A DNA stretch of 64,000 bases from Acidobacteriota bacterium (GTDB taxonomy: Bacteria; Acidobacteriota; Thermoanaerobaculia; Gp7-AA8), in assembly GCA_019244185.1 (NCBI GenBank), contig JAFATB010000022.1, positions 1-64,000 of the forward strand, read 5' to 3'. Below are positions 1-6,910 of this stretch, in pieces (position 1 is the stretch's first letter; each line of letters begins with the position of its first letter). The translations under genes were made by a program, and so were the position numbers. Under the pieces are notes generated by a model that worked only from the letters and a program-made list of their open reading frames with translations, made no database searches and was not told where the DNA came from.

Positions 1-735
1 GAGGGAGCCGCCGAGGTTCTGGATGTTGAAGGGGGCGTAGCCGGCGGGGATCGTGGCGTCGATGAAGCCGCCGGTGACCGTCGTCGCCGTGAACGTGCCG
101 TCGAAGACGTCGATGTGATTGTTCGCAAAGTCCGCGGCGTAGAGACGGTTGCCGCCGGAGTTCGAACCGATCGCGAGACCGGTGAAGACGTGGCCGGGCA
201 TCGAAACGACGCTCTGCGCCGACGCGCCGCTCGCCGCGTTCCAGGCGGTGATGTTGCCGTTGAGCGAGTCGAAGATGAACGCCGCCGGCGCGGGCGAGCC
301 GCCGCCGGGAGGCGTGAGCTGAAAGTCAGAGCTCGAGTTGCCGACGATCCCGGTGGGCAGGCCGGCGGGGATATTGATGTGCGACGGCGACGCGTTGAAC
401 GTCGTGGCATCGGTGCCGACGTCGACGTGCAAGAGGGAAGACGACGCGCTGGCGTTGTTCGCGGTCCAGAAAGGACTGGTGCCGCGCGTCGTGAGACCCC
501 ACGGGTTGACGAGCTGCGAGTCGAGCAGGCGCGCGAGTCCCGGCACGTCGGAGGCGAGGTTCGTCTGCACGTACGACGAGCCCGGCGCGATGACCGGCAC
601 GTCGAGCACCTGCACGTGCGGCGGCGCAGCGTACGCGGTGAGTCCCGCGAGACTCACGACGGCTGCGACTGCGACCAGGAACGTTCTCGCCGCGGCCGTT
701 GCGGCGAAGGACCCGCGGGGGAAGGGATGATGCAT
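1..735 (-). CDS. TIGR03118 family secreted protein, 3' part cut by window edge
   Basis: The 245 visible codons begin with an ATG at 735 and stay open to base 1. After a hydrophobic export segment (about residues 12-36, rich in A/V/L) comes sequence typical of the TIGR03118 exoprotein family: a 'QTNLASDVPGLA' block, 'NPWGL', 'PFWTANN', an 'FIFDSLNGNITAW' block, a 'YAADFANNHIDVFD' block and a terminal 'FNIQNLGG'. The family has a repetitive beta architecture, probably a propeller, and no assigned enzymatic activity; members are exported and often carry a C-terminal anchor, which would lie outside this window. The gene is divergent from the SDR gene at 903, so the roughly 165 bp between them must hold both promoters. 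Family assignment is fairly sure; function is unknown. Confidence 0.8.
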   Translation of the reverse strand, partial: MHHPFPRGSFAATAAARTFLVAVAAVVSLAGLTAYAAPPHVQVLDVPVIAPGSSYVQTNLASDVPGLARLLDSQLVNPWGLTTRGTSPFWTANNASASSSLLHVDVGTDATTFNASPSHINIPAGLPTGIVGNSSSDFQLTPPGGGSPAPAAFIFDSLNGNITAWNAASGASAQSVVSMPGHVFTGLAIGSNSGGNRLYAADFANNHIDVFDGTFTATTVTGGFIDATIPAGYAPFNIQNLGGSL

Positions 736-902
736 CGTGCGCCCTCCGAATGGATTGATGTCCGCGGCCGCGCTCGCGCACGGCTGGGGTCGATTGGTTG
801 TGGTGTCTCTCGGTCGTCGCGGATCGTAACACGCGCTCCGCGGCCTTCCATTTACTTGCATATCCATGCATATTCGGACCGGCTCTTGCTCTGTTGATCC
901 GC

Positions 903-2027
903 ATGGAAACCAATCGGCAGGTCGTGGTCATCACCGGAGCTTCGGCGGGCGTGGGGCGCGCGGTGGCGCAGGCGTTCGCGCGGCGCGGCGCGCGCATCGG
1001 GCTCATCGCGCGCGGGCGCACTGGACTCGAGGGTGCGAAGCGCGAGGTCGAGGCGTTGGGCGGCGAGGCGCTCGTGCTGCCGCTCGACGTCGCCGACGCC
1101 GCGGCGGTCGAGGACGCCGCGTCGCAAGTCGAGGCCGCGTTCGGGCCGATCGACGTCTGGGTCAACAACGCCATGACCACCGTCTTCAGTCCGATCCGCC
1201 TCCTCGAGCCCGACGAGGTCCGCCGCGTCACCGACGTCACGTACCTCGGCACGGTTTACGGCACGATGGCCGCGCTGCGGCGCATGCTGCCGCGCAACCG
1301 CGGCAAGATCGTGCAGGTTGGCTCCGCGCTCGCGTACCGCGGCATCCCGCTGCAGGCGGCGTACTGCGGCGCGAAGCACGCCATTCAGGGCTTCTGCGAC
1401 TCGCTCCACGCGGAGCTGCTGCACGAGGGGAGCGAGGTCGGCCTGACGATGGTCAATCTGCCGGCCGTGAACACGCCGCAATTCGACTGGTCGAAGAGCC
1501 GCATGCCGCGCAAGGCGCAGCCGGTGCCGCCGATCTTTCAGCCGGAGGTGATCGCGCGCGCCATCGTCTGGGCCGCGGATCATCACCGCCGCGAGCTCAA
1601 CGTCGCGTGGCCGACGACGAAGGCCGTGGTCGGCAACAACTTCGCTCCCGGCTACGCGGATGGTTATCTCGCGCGCAACGGCGTCGACGCGCAGATGACG
1701 AACGAGCCGGAGGATCCGCAACGGCCGAACAATCTGTGGGAGCCGGTCGACGGCGACTTCGGCGCGCACGGCCGCTTCGACGATCGCGCGCTCGACCGCA
1801 GCGTCGAGCTGGAGCTGAATCTGCGCCGCGAGTGGATCGCGGCCGCGGCTGCCGTCGGCGCGGGAGCGGCGGCGGTCGCGCTGCGGAAGCCGCGTCGCAT
1901 GCTCGCCGCGCTCTCGCTGCTTTGTTCCGCAACCGCGGCGGCAATGGCGGCGACGTCTCAGCGCCCGCGGTTCTTCTCGGCGATCGCCCAGAGAATCAGC
2001 ACGAACGCGGCGAGGCGGACCACGTAG
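903..2027 (+). CDS. SDR family oxidoreductase with C-terminal hydrophobic extension
   Basis: A 374-residue short-chain dehydrogenase/reductase. The N-terminus 'VVVITGASAGVGRA' is the TGxxxGxG dinucleotide-binding loop (about residues 8-21). 'WVNNA' follows strand 4, and 'YCGAKHA' (about 153-159) supplies the catalytic Tyr and Lys. Residues beyond about 310 form an extra tail with an Ala-rich hydrophobic helix, longer than the usual 250-residue SDR core; similar SDRs with a membrane-associating tail are common. An upstream in-frame start at 798 exists, but the METNRQ start at 903 gives the expected short lead to the Rossmann strand. The last 70 bp overlap the 3' end of the convergent DUF5985 gene. 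The substrate cannot be deduced. Confidence 0.88.
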   Translation: METNRQVVVITGASAGVGRAVAQAFARRGARIGLIARGRTGLEGAKREVEALGGEALVLPLDVADAAAVEDAASQVEAAFGPIDVWVNNAMTTVFSPIRLLEPDEVRRVTDVTYLGTVYGTMAALRRMLPRNRGKIVQVGSALAYRGIPLQAAYCGAKHAIQGFCDSLHAELLHEGSEVGLTMVNLPAVNTPQFDWSKSRMPRKAQPVPPIFQPEVIARAIVWAADHHRRELNVAWPTTKAVVGNNFAPGYADGYLARNGVDAQMTNEPEDPQRPNNLWEPVDGDFGAHGRFDDRALDRSVELELNLRREWIAAAAAVGAGAAAVALRKPRRMLAALSLLCSATAAAMAATSQRPRFFSAIAQRISTNAARRTT

Positions 2028-2224
2028 AGCGCGGTGTGCGCCGTGAAGAGCGTGAGCAGGACGCGCTGCAGCGAGAGGATGAAGAACGCCGTGGCGAAGT
2101 AGCCGAAGAGGCGGTCGCGCGTCTCGCGCCAGAAGCGGAGAAAGAACAAGCCGGCGACGAGGTAGCCCGCGGCGAGACTGCCGGAGAGGAACTGGACGAC
2201 GCGCGCCGTGGTGTCCGCGTTCAT
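1958..2224 (-). CDS. DUF5985 family small membrane protein (second of pair)
   Basis: An 88-residue protein with three predicted membrane helices (about 9-29, 42-62 and 66-82). The 'AGLFFLRFWRETRDRLF' block after the first helix is the recognisable DUF5985 signature. It ends with a basic cytoplasmic tail, 'IAEKNRGR'. The ATG overlaps the stop of the preceding DUF5985 gene by 4 nt (ATGA), so the two are translationally coupled. The 3' end overlaps the convergent SDR gene by 70 bp. DUF5985 proteins have no known function; they commonly occur as adjacent non-identical pairs, which suggests a heteromeric membrane complex. Confidence 0.8.
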   Translation of the reverse strand: MNADTTARVVQFLSGSLAAGYLVAGLFFLRFWRETRDRLFGYFATAFFILSLQRVLLTLFTAHTALYVVRLAAFVLILWAIAEKNRGR

Positions 2225-2490
2225 CGCGTCTCCCAGACCAGCCCGTACAGCAGCAGGAGGATGCCGGCCACGGCGGGCAGCGTGCGCCACAGCGAGAGGT
2301 CGACGTCGGGCATCACGCGCACGTCGATGAACAGCAGGATGTTGTTGAGCGCCAGCCCGACGAAACAGAGGCCGCTCCACAACAGCAGCCGCACGTGATT
2401 GCGCTGATGGGCGCGAAGCAGCAGCCACGCGCAGCCCACGCTGGTGAGCGCGCAGAGCGCGTAGACGACACTACCGGCGGCGGAGATCAT
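2221..2490 (-). CDS. DUF5985 family small membrane protein (first of pair)
   Basis: An 89-residue protein with three membrane helices (about 5-24, 31-52 and 67-86). It carries a 'LLLWSGLCFVGLALNN' block and a 'PDVDLSLWRTLPA' loop typical of DUF5985. It shares family and topology, but not close sequence, with the downstream partner at 1958-2224. Start and stop codons overlap by 4 nt with both neighbours, so this is the middle gene of a three-gene operon read from 2855 to 1958. Function is unknown. Confidence 0.8.
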   Translation of the reverse strand: MISAAGSVVYALCALTSVGCAWLLLRAHQRNHVRLLLWSGLCFVGLALNNILLFIDVRVMPDVDLSLWRTLPAVAGILLLLYGLVWETR

Positions 2491-2855
2491 TGGTCTTTCA
2501 TCCTGAAGGCATCGGAGAACGCGCGCAGACGTTCGAGATTCTCGCTGAAGACGGCGTTGACGACCGAGGCGCGCTGGTCCGCGTACGCCGTCGTGAGCGC
2601 CGCGACGGTGGCGCGGTCTTCCTCGTCGCGCGGCGCGTAACGGAACGCGCCGGAGCTGCCGGTCACCACGAGCTGTTCGTCCGCCAGCCGCGCCAGCCGT
2701 TTCGCGGCGGCGCCCTGCTTCATGCCCAGCTGCGAGTCGATCGCCGCCGGCGTCCAGAACGTCTCCGGCGTCCGCTGCAGCAGCAGCAGGATCTCCAGCG
2801 TCTCGATGGAATCGACGCAGCGCCGGATGAACTGCAGCAGCGCGGGCGAAACCAT
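2487..2855 (-). CDS. Winged-helix-like protein heading the DUF5985 operon
   Basis: A 122-residue soluble protein. Its middle ('TPAAIDSQLGMKQGAAAKRLARLADEQ' region, about 34-61) reads like a winged helix-turn-helix, with a recognition helix and a wing followed by 'FRYAPRDEED'. I do not recognise a named family. The start MVSPALLQ at 2855 was chosen because upstream in-frame sequence is Arg/Pro-rich and non-coding in character. It overlaps the first DUF5985 gene by 4 nt (ATGA). The context suggests it senses or regulates whatever the two small membrane proteins do. A DNA-binding role is inference from the helix pattern alone. Confidence 0.65.
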   Translation of the reverse strand: MVSPALLQFIRRCVDSIETLEILLLLQRTPETFWTPAAIDSQLGMKQGAAAKRLARLADEQLVVTGSSGAFRYAPRDEEDRATVAALTTAYADQRASVVNAVFSENLERLRAFSDAFRMKDQ

Positions 2856-3000
2856 CAGCACGGCTCCGCGAGGAGCGGGTTGTGTCGTTGCGTCATCGGA
2901 TGACCGAACGCTTCCGCGGCCTCCGCCGCGCGAAGCGAGATGGTTTGATATCAAGATTTGTTCCCGCTGCGCAATGGCGAGCGCGGAAGCGGAGTGGGCG

Positions 3001-3528
3001 CTAACGGCGCGCGGCCGGTTTCTTCGCCGCGGATCGGGAGCGCGCGGCGGGCGCCGACGCCTCTTCGAAGAGCATCCGCGCAGGCGCATCCGCCTCGCCC
3101 ATGAGGTCGACGATCCGCGCGAGCAGATCGGCGAGCTTCGCGGCGTCGGTCCGCGACAGCCGTTCGAGCGCCTCGGCCAGCCGCGTCTGCGCCACGGTCG
3201 CCGGCGTCTTGCGCTGCAGCGCGCGTCCGCGCGCGGTCAGCGACAGCTCGACACGGCGCGTGTCTTCTCCCGACCGCTCGCGCTTGACGAGTCCGCGATC
3301 GACGAGCCGGCCGACGACGACGGAGACGGTGCTCTGATCCGTGCGCGTGCGCTCGGCGAGCTCCTTGACGCCGAGCGGCCCGTCCGCGGAGCCGAGCGTG
3401 GTGAGCACGAACAGCTGCGCGCCGGTCAGCTCGAGATTGCCGGCCGCGCGGTGCGAGCTGCGCAGCGCGTGCACGATGCGGCGGAACGAATCCATGATCT
3501 CGGTGGAGAGCTGTTTGTCAGCGGCCAT
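3001..3528 (-). CDS. MarR family transcriptional regulator
   Basis: A 175-residue MarR-type winged-helix repressor. The order is an N-terminal dimerisation helix, 'LTGAQLFVLTTL', then 'LGVKELAERTRTDQSTVSVVVGRLVDRGLVKR' (helix-turn-helix about 54-85). The wing follows ('EDTRRVELSLTARGRAL'), then C-terminal dimer helices and a basic Ala/Lys tail. The start at ATG 3528 (MAADKQ) is preceded by a GGAAGGAAGG-type Shine-Dalgarno stretch; an upstream in-frame ATG at 3576 would add 16 atypical residues. It is transcribed toward the DUF5985 operon but separated from it by about 145 bp, so a link is possible but not shown. The ligand is unknown. Confidence 0.9.
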   Translation of the reverse strand: MAADKQLSTEIMDSFRRIVHALRSSHRAAGNLELTGAQLFVLTTLGSADGPLGVKELAERTRTDQSTVSVVVGRLVDRGLVKRERSGEDTRRVELSLTARGRALQRKTPATVAQTRLAEALERLSRTDAAKLADLLARIVDLMGEADAPARMLFEEASAPAARSRSAAKKPAARR

Positions 3529-3600
3529 GTTCGCGTTCGCCCCTTCCTTCCGCGTCGTCACCTGCCATGGTGTCACGCTTCGGCCGCAAGGGCACGCGCG

Positions 3601-4203
3601 TCATCGCTTTCGCTTGGGGATGAGCGTGGCCACGGCGTGCGCGAGATGCGCCTCGACTTCGGCGTGCGTGCGCAGGCCGTCGGTCGCTTGCCGGCGCATC
3701 TGGATCGTGCCGAGGTACGCGGTGTAGGCGAGGACGGCGCGCTGCTTCGCCGCGGCGGCGTCGAGGCCGAGCGCCTCGTAGGCGTCGGCGAGAAAACGGA
3801 TGCGGCGGCGCGAGAGCTTGCGCAGCATGTCCGCCACGAGCGGCTCCGCTTCCTCCGCGGCCAGCGTGATGAAGAGTGCCTGCGCGCGCTCGAGGCTCAT
3901 CGCTTCGCGGAACGCCGCCTGCAGCCGCGCGGCCGGATCGGCGACGCGCTCCAGCGTTTCGATGGCCGCGCGGTCCGCCGCCTGCCACCGCTCGAGCGCG
4001 CGCGCGAGCAGCGACTCCAGCCCCGGAAAGTGCCAGTAGAAGCTGCCCTTCGTGACGCCGAGCGCCGCGGCGAGCGCGGGGATGCTCAGCGCGCGCAGGC
4101 CGCCGGACGCGATTGCGTCGAGCGCGGCTTCTTCCCAGTCGCCCGCGTCCTTCGTCGGCACGCCGAGCCGTTCCCTGCGAGGCTTGGCCGGTTTGCGTTC
4201 CAT
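3601..4203 (-). CDS. TetR/AcrR family transcriptional regulator
   Basis: A 200-residue TetR regulator. The N-terminal HTH spans about residues 22-68, with 'ALDAIASGGLRALSIPALAA', then 'LGVTKGSFYWHFPGLESLL', the textbook TetR recognition-helix motif. The divergent helical C-terminal half would bind a ligand and dimerise. ATG at 4203 gives the normal spacing to the HTH; the frame is open further upstream but the extra sequence is Arg-rich shadow. It sits 29 bp downstream of the GNAT gene on the same strand, so it could be the last gene of the GNAT/HAD/HIT-like unit and regulate it. The target is not known. Confidence 0.9.
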   Translation of the reverse strand: MERKPAKPRRERLGVPTKDAGDWEEAALDAIASGGLRALSIPALAAALGVTKGSFYWHFPGLESLLARALERWQAADRAAIETLERVADPAARLQAAFREAMSLERAQALFITLAAEEAEPLVADMLRKLSRRRIRFLADAYEALGLDAAAAKQRAVLAYTAYLGTIQMRRQATDGLRTHAEVEAHLAHAVATLIPKRKR

Positions 4204-4232
4204 ACCGTCGGGTATCGTATCAGAGTCGCGCG

Positions 4233-4697
4233 TCAGCGAGGCGGCACGTCGAGGCGCATGAAGACGTTCGCGGTCGCATAGCGGACGTCGTCCGGAAGCG
4301 GCGCGTGGCGGAACGCGAGCGACTCGTAGAGGCGGATGGCGGACGAGAGGGACGTGTGCGACGTGAGGACGATCTCCTGCGCGCCGTGCTCGCGCGCGTA
4401 CGCGAGGACCGTCTCGCACAAGTGCCGGCCGAGACCGCGGCCGCGGATCGCGGGATCGACCGCGAGCTTCGCCAGCTCGAACGTGCGGTCGGAGACGCGG
4501 ATCGCGGCGCAGGTGCCGACGACGCGGTTCTCGTCGACCGCGAAGAACACCTCGCCGCCGTTCGCGAGAATCTTCCCCTCGGGATCGCGCAGGTATTCGA
4601 GATCGACCGGCTCGAGCAGCGCGTGCTCCTCGAGCCAGAGGCGATTGAGGCGTTCGAAGTCGTGGCGATACTCGGGACGGTAGCGGACGATGTTCAT
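4233..4697 (-). CDS. GNAT family N-acetyltransferase
   Basis: A 154-residue acyl-CoA-dependent acetyltransferase. 'VVGTCAAIRVSDRTFELAKLAVDP' forms strands 2-4, and 'RGRGLGRHLCE' (about 85-95) is the Q/RxxGxG/A pyrophosphate-binding loop of motif A. 'SLSSAIRLYESLAFR' is motif B. It resembles single-domain GNATs of the YjgM/ElaA-like size class. Its start overlaps the stop of the HAD gene by 4 nt, so it is co-translated. The acceptor substrate cannot be told from sequence. Confidence 0.88.
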   Translation of the reverse strand: MNIVRYRPEYRHDFERLNRLWLEEHALLEPVDLEYLRDPEGKILANGGEVFFAVDENRVVGTCAAIRVSDRTFELAKLAVDPAIRGRGLGRHLCETVLAYAREHGAQEIVLTSHTSLSSAIRLYESLAFRHAPLPDDVRYATANVFMRLDVPPR

Positions 4698-5362
4698 GCG
4701 CGCCCTCCGCCGAGCAGCAGCGCGAGTGCATCGGTCAGCGAGTCGACGATCGCGGTGTGCGGCGCGGACTGCAGCAGCTCGCGCCGGTCGGCGCCGGTGG
4801 TGACGCCGATGCTCCAGCCGGCGGCGGCGTTGTACGCGGCGTAGAGATCGGCGCGCGTGTCGCCGATGCATGCGACCTCCGCGACGCTCTCCGTCCGCGT
4901 CGCTTCCATCGCGCGAAAGATCATGTACGGCGCGGGGCGGCCGGCGGGAACGTCGTCGTCGCAGACGACCGCGTCGACGAGCTCATTCCAGCGCAGCGCG
5001 TCCAGCAGCAGCGCGATGGTCTCGCGATCGAAGCCGGTGTTCAGTGCGACGCGGATGCCGCGCCCGCGCAACGCGGCGAAGACGTGCTCCGCATCGGCCA
5101 TCGCACGCATCGTTCCCTCGCGGACGAGCTCCGCCAGCGCGGTTCGGAACGACGCGTGCGCGGCCGCGGCGCGTTCCGGATCGTCGGGCACGAGCGCGGC
5201 GAACGCATCGCGTTTCGAACGCCCGCGCACCGCGCCGAGCGCGTCAGCGTCGAACGGCACGCCGTTGCGCGTGAGCGCGAGGCGGAAGGCTTCCGGGACG
5301 CCGCCGCCGTCGCTGACGGTCGTCCCAGCGACGTCGAAGACGACGAGCTTCGGTTCACGCAA
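4694..5362 (-). CDS. HAD superfamily hydrolase, phosphonatase-like
   Basis: A 222-residue HAD hydrolase. Motif I is 'VVFDVAGTTV', with nucleophile Asp at about residue 9; the DxAGT form is typical of phosphonatase-like (PhnX-like, TIGR03351) members rather than generic HADs. A helical cap follows (about 17-85). Motif II is 'ALNTGFD' and motif IV 'CIGDTRADLYAAYNA'. The start is a TTG at 5362 that overlaps the end of the HIT-like gene by 8 nt, and the stop overlaps the GNAT start. No other phosphonate gene is near, so phosphonoacetaldehyde as a substrate is only a family analogy. Confidence 0.85.
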   Translation of the reverse strand: MREPKLVVFDVAGTTVSDGGGVPEAFRLALTRNGVPFDADALGAVRGRSKRDAFAALVPDDPERAAAAHASFRTALAELVREGTMRAMADAEHVFAALRGRGIRVALNTGFDRETIALLLDALRWNELVDAVVCDDDVPAGRPAPYMIFRAMEATRTESVAEVACIGDTRADLYAAYNAAAGWSIGVTTGADRRELLQSAPHTAIVDSLTDALALLLGGGRA

Positions 5363-5873
5363 GCACGCACCTCGTGCCTTCGAGGCCGTACTGCTCGCGC
5401 GCGATTCGTTCGAGTCGCTGCGCGATGGCCGCGCATTCGTGAGCGTTCAACTGCTGATGCGGCGCGGCCCAGGCGAGGCGGTCGTGGAAGGTTGGGAAGC
5501 GCGGCGCTTCTCCCCACTGCCACGCCGGATCGGCGGCGGTGCGGCTGCGCCCGAGCAGATGGAGATGCACGCGCCGCGACTCCACGACCGACTTCGCGCC
5601 GCGCGGCTCGGCGTCGTCGTGGAGCGACCAGTTGCCCGCTTCCCAGTAATTGAGGCAGCCGCCGGCGAGCGCCGGGAGCGCGTCGAGCATCGCGCGGCCC
5701 GCGGCGGCGACGAGGAGCGACCACGCCACGAGCTCGTCGCGCGTCAGCTCGGAGCGCTCCCACACCGGACGGGGCGGGTTGACGATGAGGTGTCCTCCGT
5801 CGGCGCGGTCGACGAGCACGAGGTGCGGCGCGGGCAGCACGACTTCGCCCGCGGCCGAGGCAAACAAACGCAT
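5355..5873 (-). CDS. HIT-like nucleotide-binding protein
   Basis: A 172-residue protein (or 175 from the ATG at 5882). 'GGHLIVNPPRPVWERSEL' resembles the strand that precedes the HIT catalytic core, and 'VESRRVHLHLLGRS' (about 100-113) looks like a reduced HxHxH-type histidine triad (H-L-H-L-L). HIT proteins hydrolyse or transfer nucleoside phosphates. Only two of the three histidines are obvious here, so activity is uncertain. It is the first gene of the 5873-to-4233 overlapping unit. Assignment to the HIT superfamily is moderate; a divergent uridylyltransferase-like fold is the main alternative. Confidence 0.55.
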   Translation of the reverse strand: MRLFASAAGEVVLPAPHLVLVDRADGGHLIVNPPRPVWERSELTRDELVAWSLLVAAAGRAMLDALPALAGGCLNYWEAGNWSLHDDAEPRGAKSVVESRRVHLHLLGRSRTAADPAWQWGEAPRFPTFHDRLAWAAPHQQLNAHECAAIAQRLERIAREQYGLEGTRCVLA

Positions 5874-6070
5874 GGCGCGCATTTTAGGTCAATGGTCGCT
5901 GCCGTGACGGGCGCCGCAACACGTTGACGTGATTGTTACTACGCATTGTAGAAACGACCCTCCAACTCCGAACCCTCCCGCACAATCCTTCAAAGACCCC
6001 GCGCCGAGGGAGGCGCGCGCGCATTTGTCCAATATTGAACAACAGCATGAAAAAAATCTATCTGCAAGTA

Positions 6071-6099
6071 TTGACGTTTGTGCGGCCCGTCCACATATT
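6071..6099 (+). promoter_or_regulatory. Predicted sigma70-type promoter for the Vps62 gene
   Basis: TTGACG at 6071-6076 and CATATT at 6094-6099 are separated by 17 nt, in a stretch visibly more A+T-rich than its surroundings. This would give a 5' leader of about 80 nt before the ATG at 6187. The rest of the 313-bp gap from 5874 to 6186 contains open frames but nothing that looks like a protein. Confidence 0.45.
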
Positions 6100-6186
6100 G
6101 ATCCGCGTCTCTCCGCTCACCTCGCGCAAACATTTTCACCATCGTCCGAACGCGGCATTGCGCCGCAACAGAAAGGAAGTGTCTTT

Positions 6187-6819
6187 ATGTCTTTGTATGG
6201 TTCGTTGGCTCCGGAATTCGTCATCCGTGTCGGCAAAAAGGGTTCGCGCGCGACCGCGCAGGCTCAGGGCGAGCCCGCGCTCGTCGTCGGCACGACCAGC
6301 ATTTACGACTGGGTGTACGACGACAAGGGCTCCGGCGCCGACAATGACGTCACCGTCTGGAGGCCGCATCCCAGCGACAGCAATTACTACATCATCGGCG
6401 ATTACGCGCAGGGGAATTACGGCGCGCCGACCGGCACCGCGTACGTGGTGAAAGCGGTCAACGACGATCCGAACAATCCCCTTCTCAAGGCGCCGAAGAC
6501 GTACAACCAGATCTGGACGGACCGGGGTTCCGGCGGCGACAGCGACGGCTCGATCTGGTATCCGGTCCCCGAGGACAACTACGTGGCGATCGGATTCGTC
6601 GCGCAGCTCGGGTACGACATGCCGTCGCCGAAATATGCCTGCCTGCGCAAGGACCTCGTCGAGCTCACCGACGTCGGCGCGCTGATCTGGAAAGACAAGG
6701 GTTCAGGCGCCCACGACGACGTCGCGTTCTACAAGATCGTCGGCGTGCCGAACGCCTTCGTCGCCCAGGCCAACTACGACCCGTACAGCGGGAACGCCTA
6801 CAAAATCAAGGGCACTTAG
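6187..6819 (+). CDS. Vps62 (DUF946) family protein
   Basis: A 210-residue protein without signal peptide or membrane helix. It carries three copies of the Vps62/DUF946 signature: 'YDDKGSGADNDVTVWRP' (about 41-57), 'WTDRGSGGDSDGSIWYPVP' (about 114-132) and 'WKDKGSGAHDDVAFYKI' (about 177-193). Each is followed by a short 'Y-x-x-x-G-D/F' beta stretch, indicating a three-bladed beta-prism-like repeat. The family is best known from fungi and plants and is sporadic in bacteria. The start was chosen for AGAAAGGAAG upstream of ATG 6187; the longer frame from 5929 is not convincing. The next gene, 91 bp downstream, is the giant RHS/Tc-like protein, suggesting a carbohydrate- or membrane-binding partner. 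That role is inference. Confidence 0.82.
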   Translation: MSLYGSLAPEFVIRVGKKGSRATAQAQGEPALVVGTTSIYDWVYDDKGSGADNDVTVWRPHPSDSNYYIIGDYAQGNYGAPTGTAYVVKAVNDDPNNPLLKAPKTYNQIWTDRGSGGDSDGSIWYPVPEDNYVAIGFVAQLGYDMPSPKYACLRKDLVELTDVGALIWKDKGSGAHDDVAFYKIVGVPNAFVAQANYDPYSGNAYKIKGT

Positions 6820-6838
6820 CGCCCGCTCCTGACGCCCG

Positions 6839-6879
6839 GGTGTCATCCCGAGCTGCCGAGCGTCGCTCGGGATGACACC
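6839..6879. terminator. Perfect 15-bp hairpin between Vps62 and RHS genes
   Basis: GGTGTCATCCCGAGC (6839-6853) is exactly complementary to 6865-6879, with an 11-nt loop. There is no U-tract, so it may attenuate or process the transcript rather than stop it. The TGTCATCCCGAGC...GCTCGGGATGACA core resembles the dispersed intergenic repeat whose chance translation reads 'CHPER'. Confidence 0.6.
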
Positions 6880-6910
6880 GGTCTGCTCGCACGAACCAAG
6901 GAGGTTTGCA

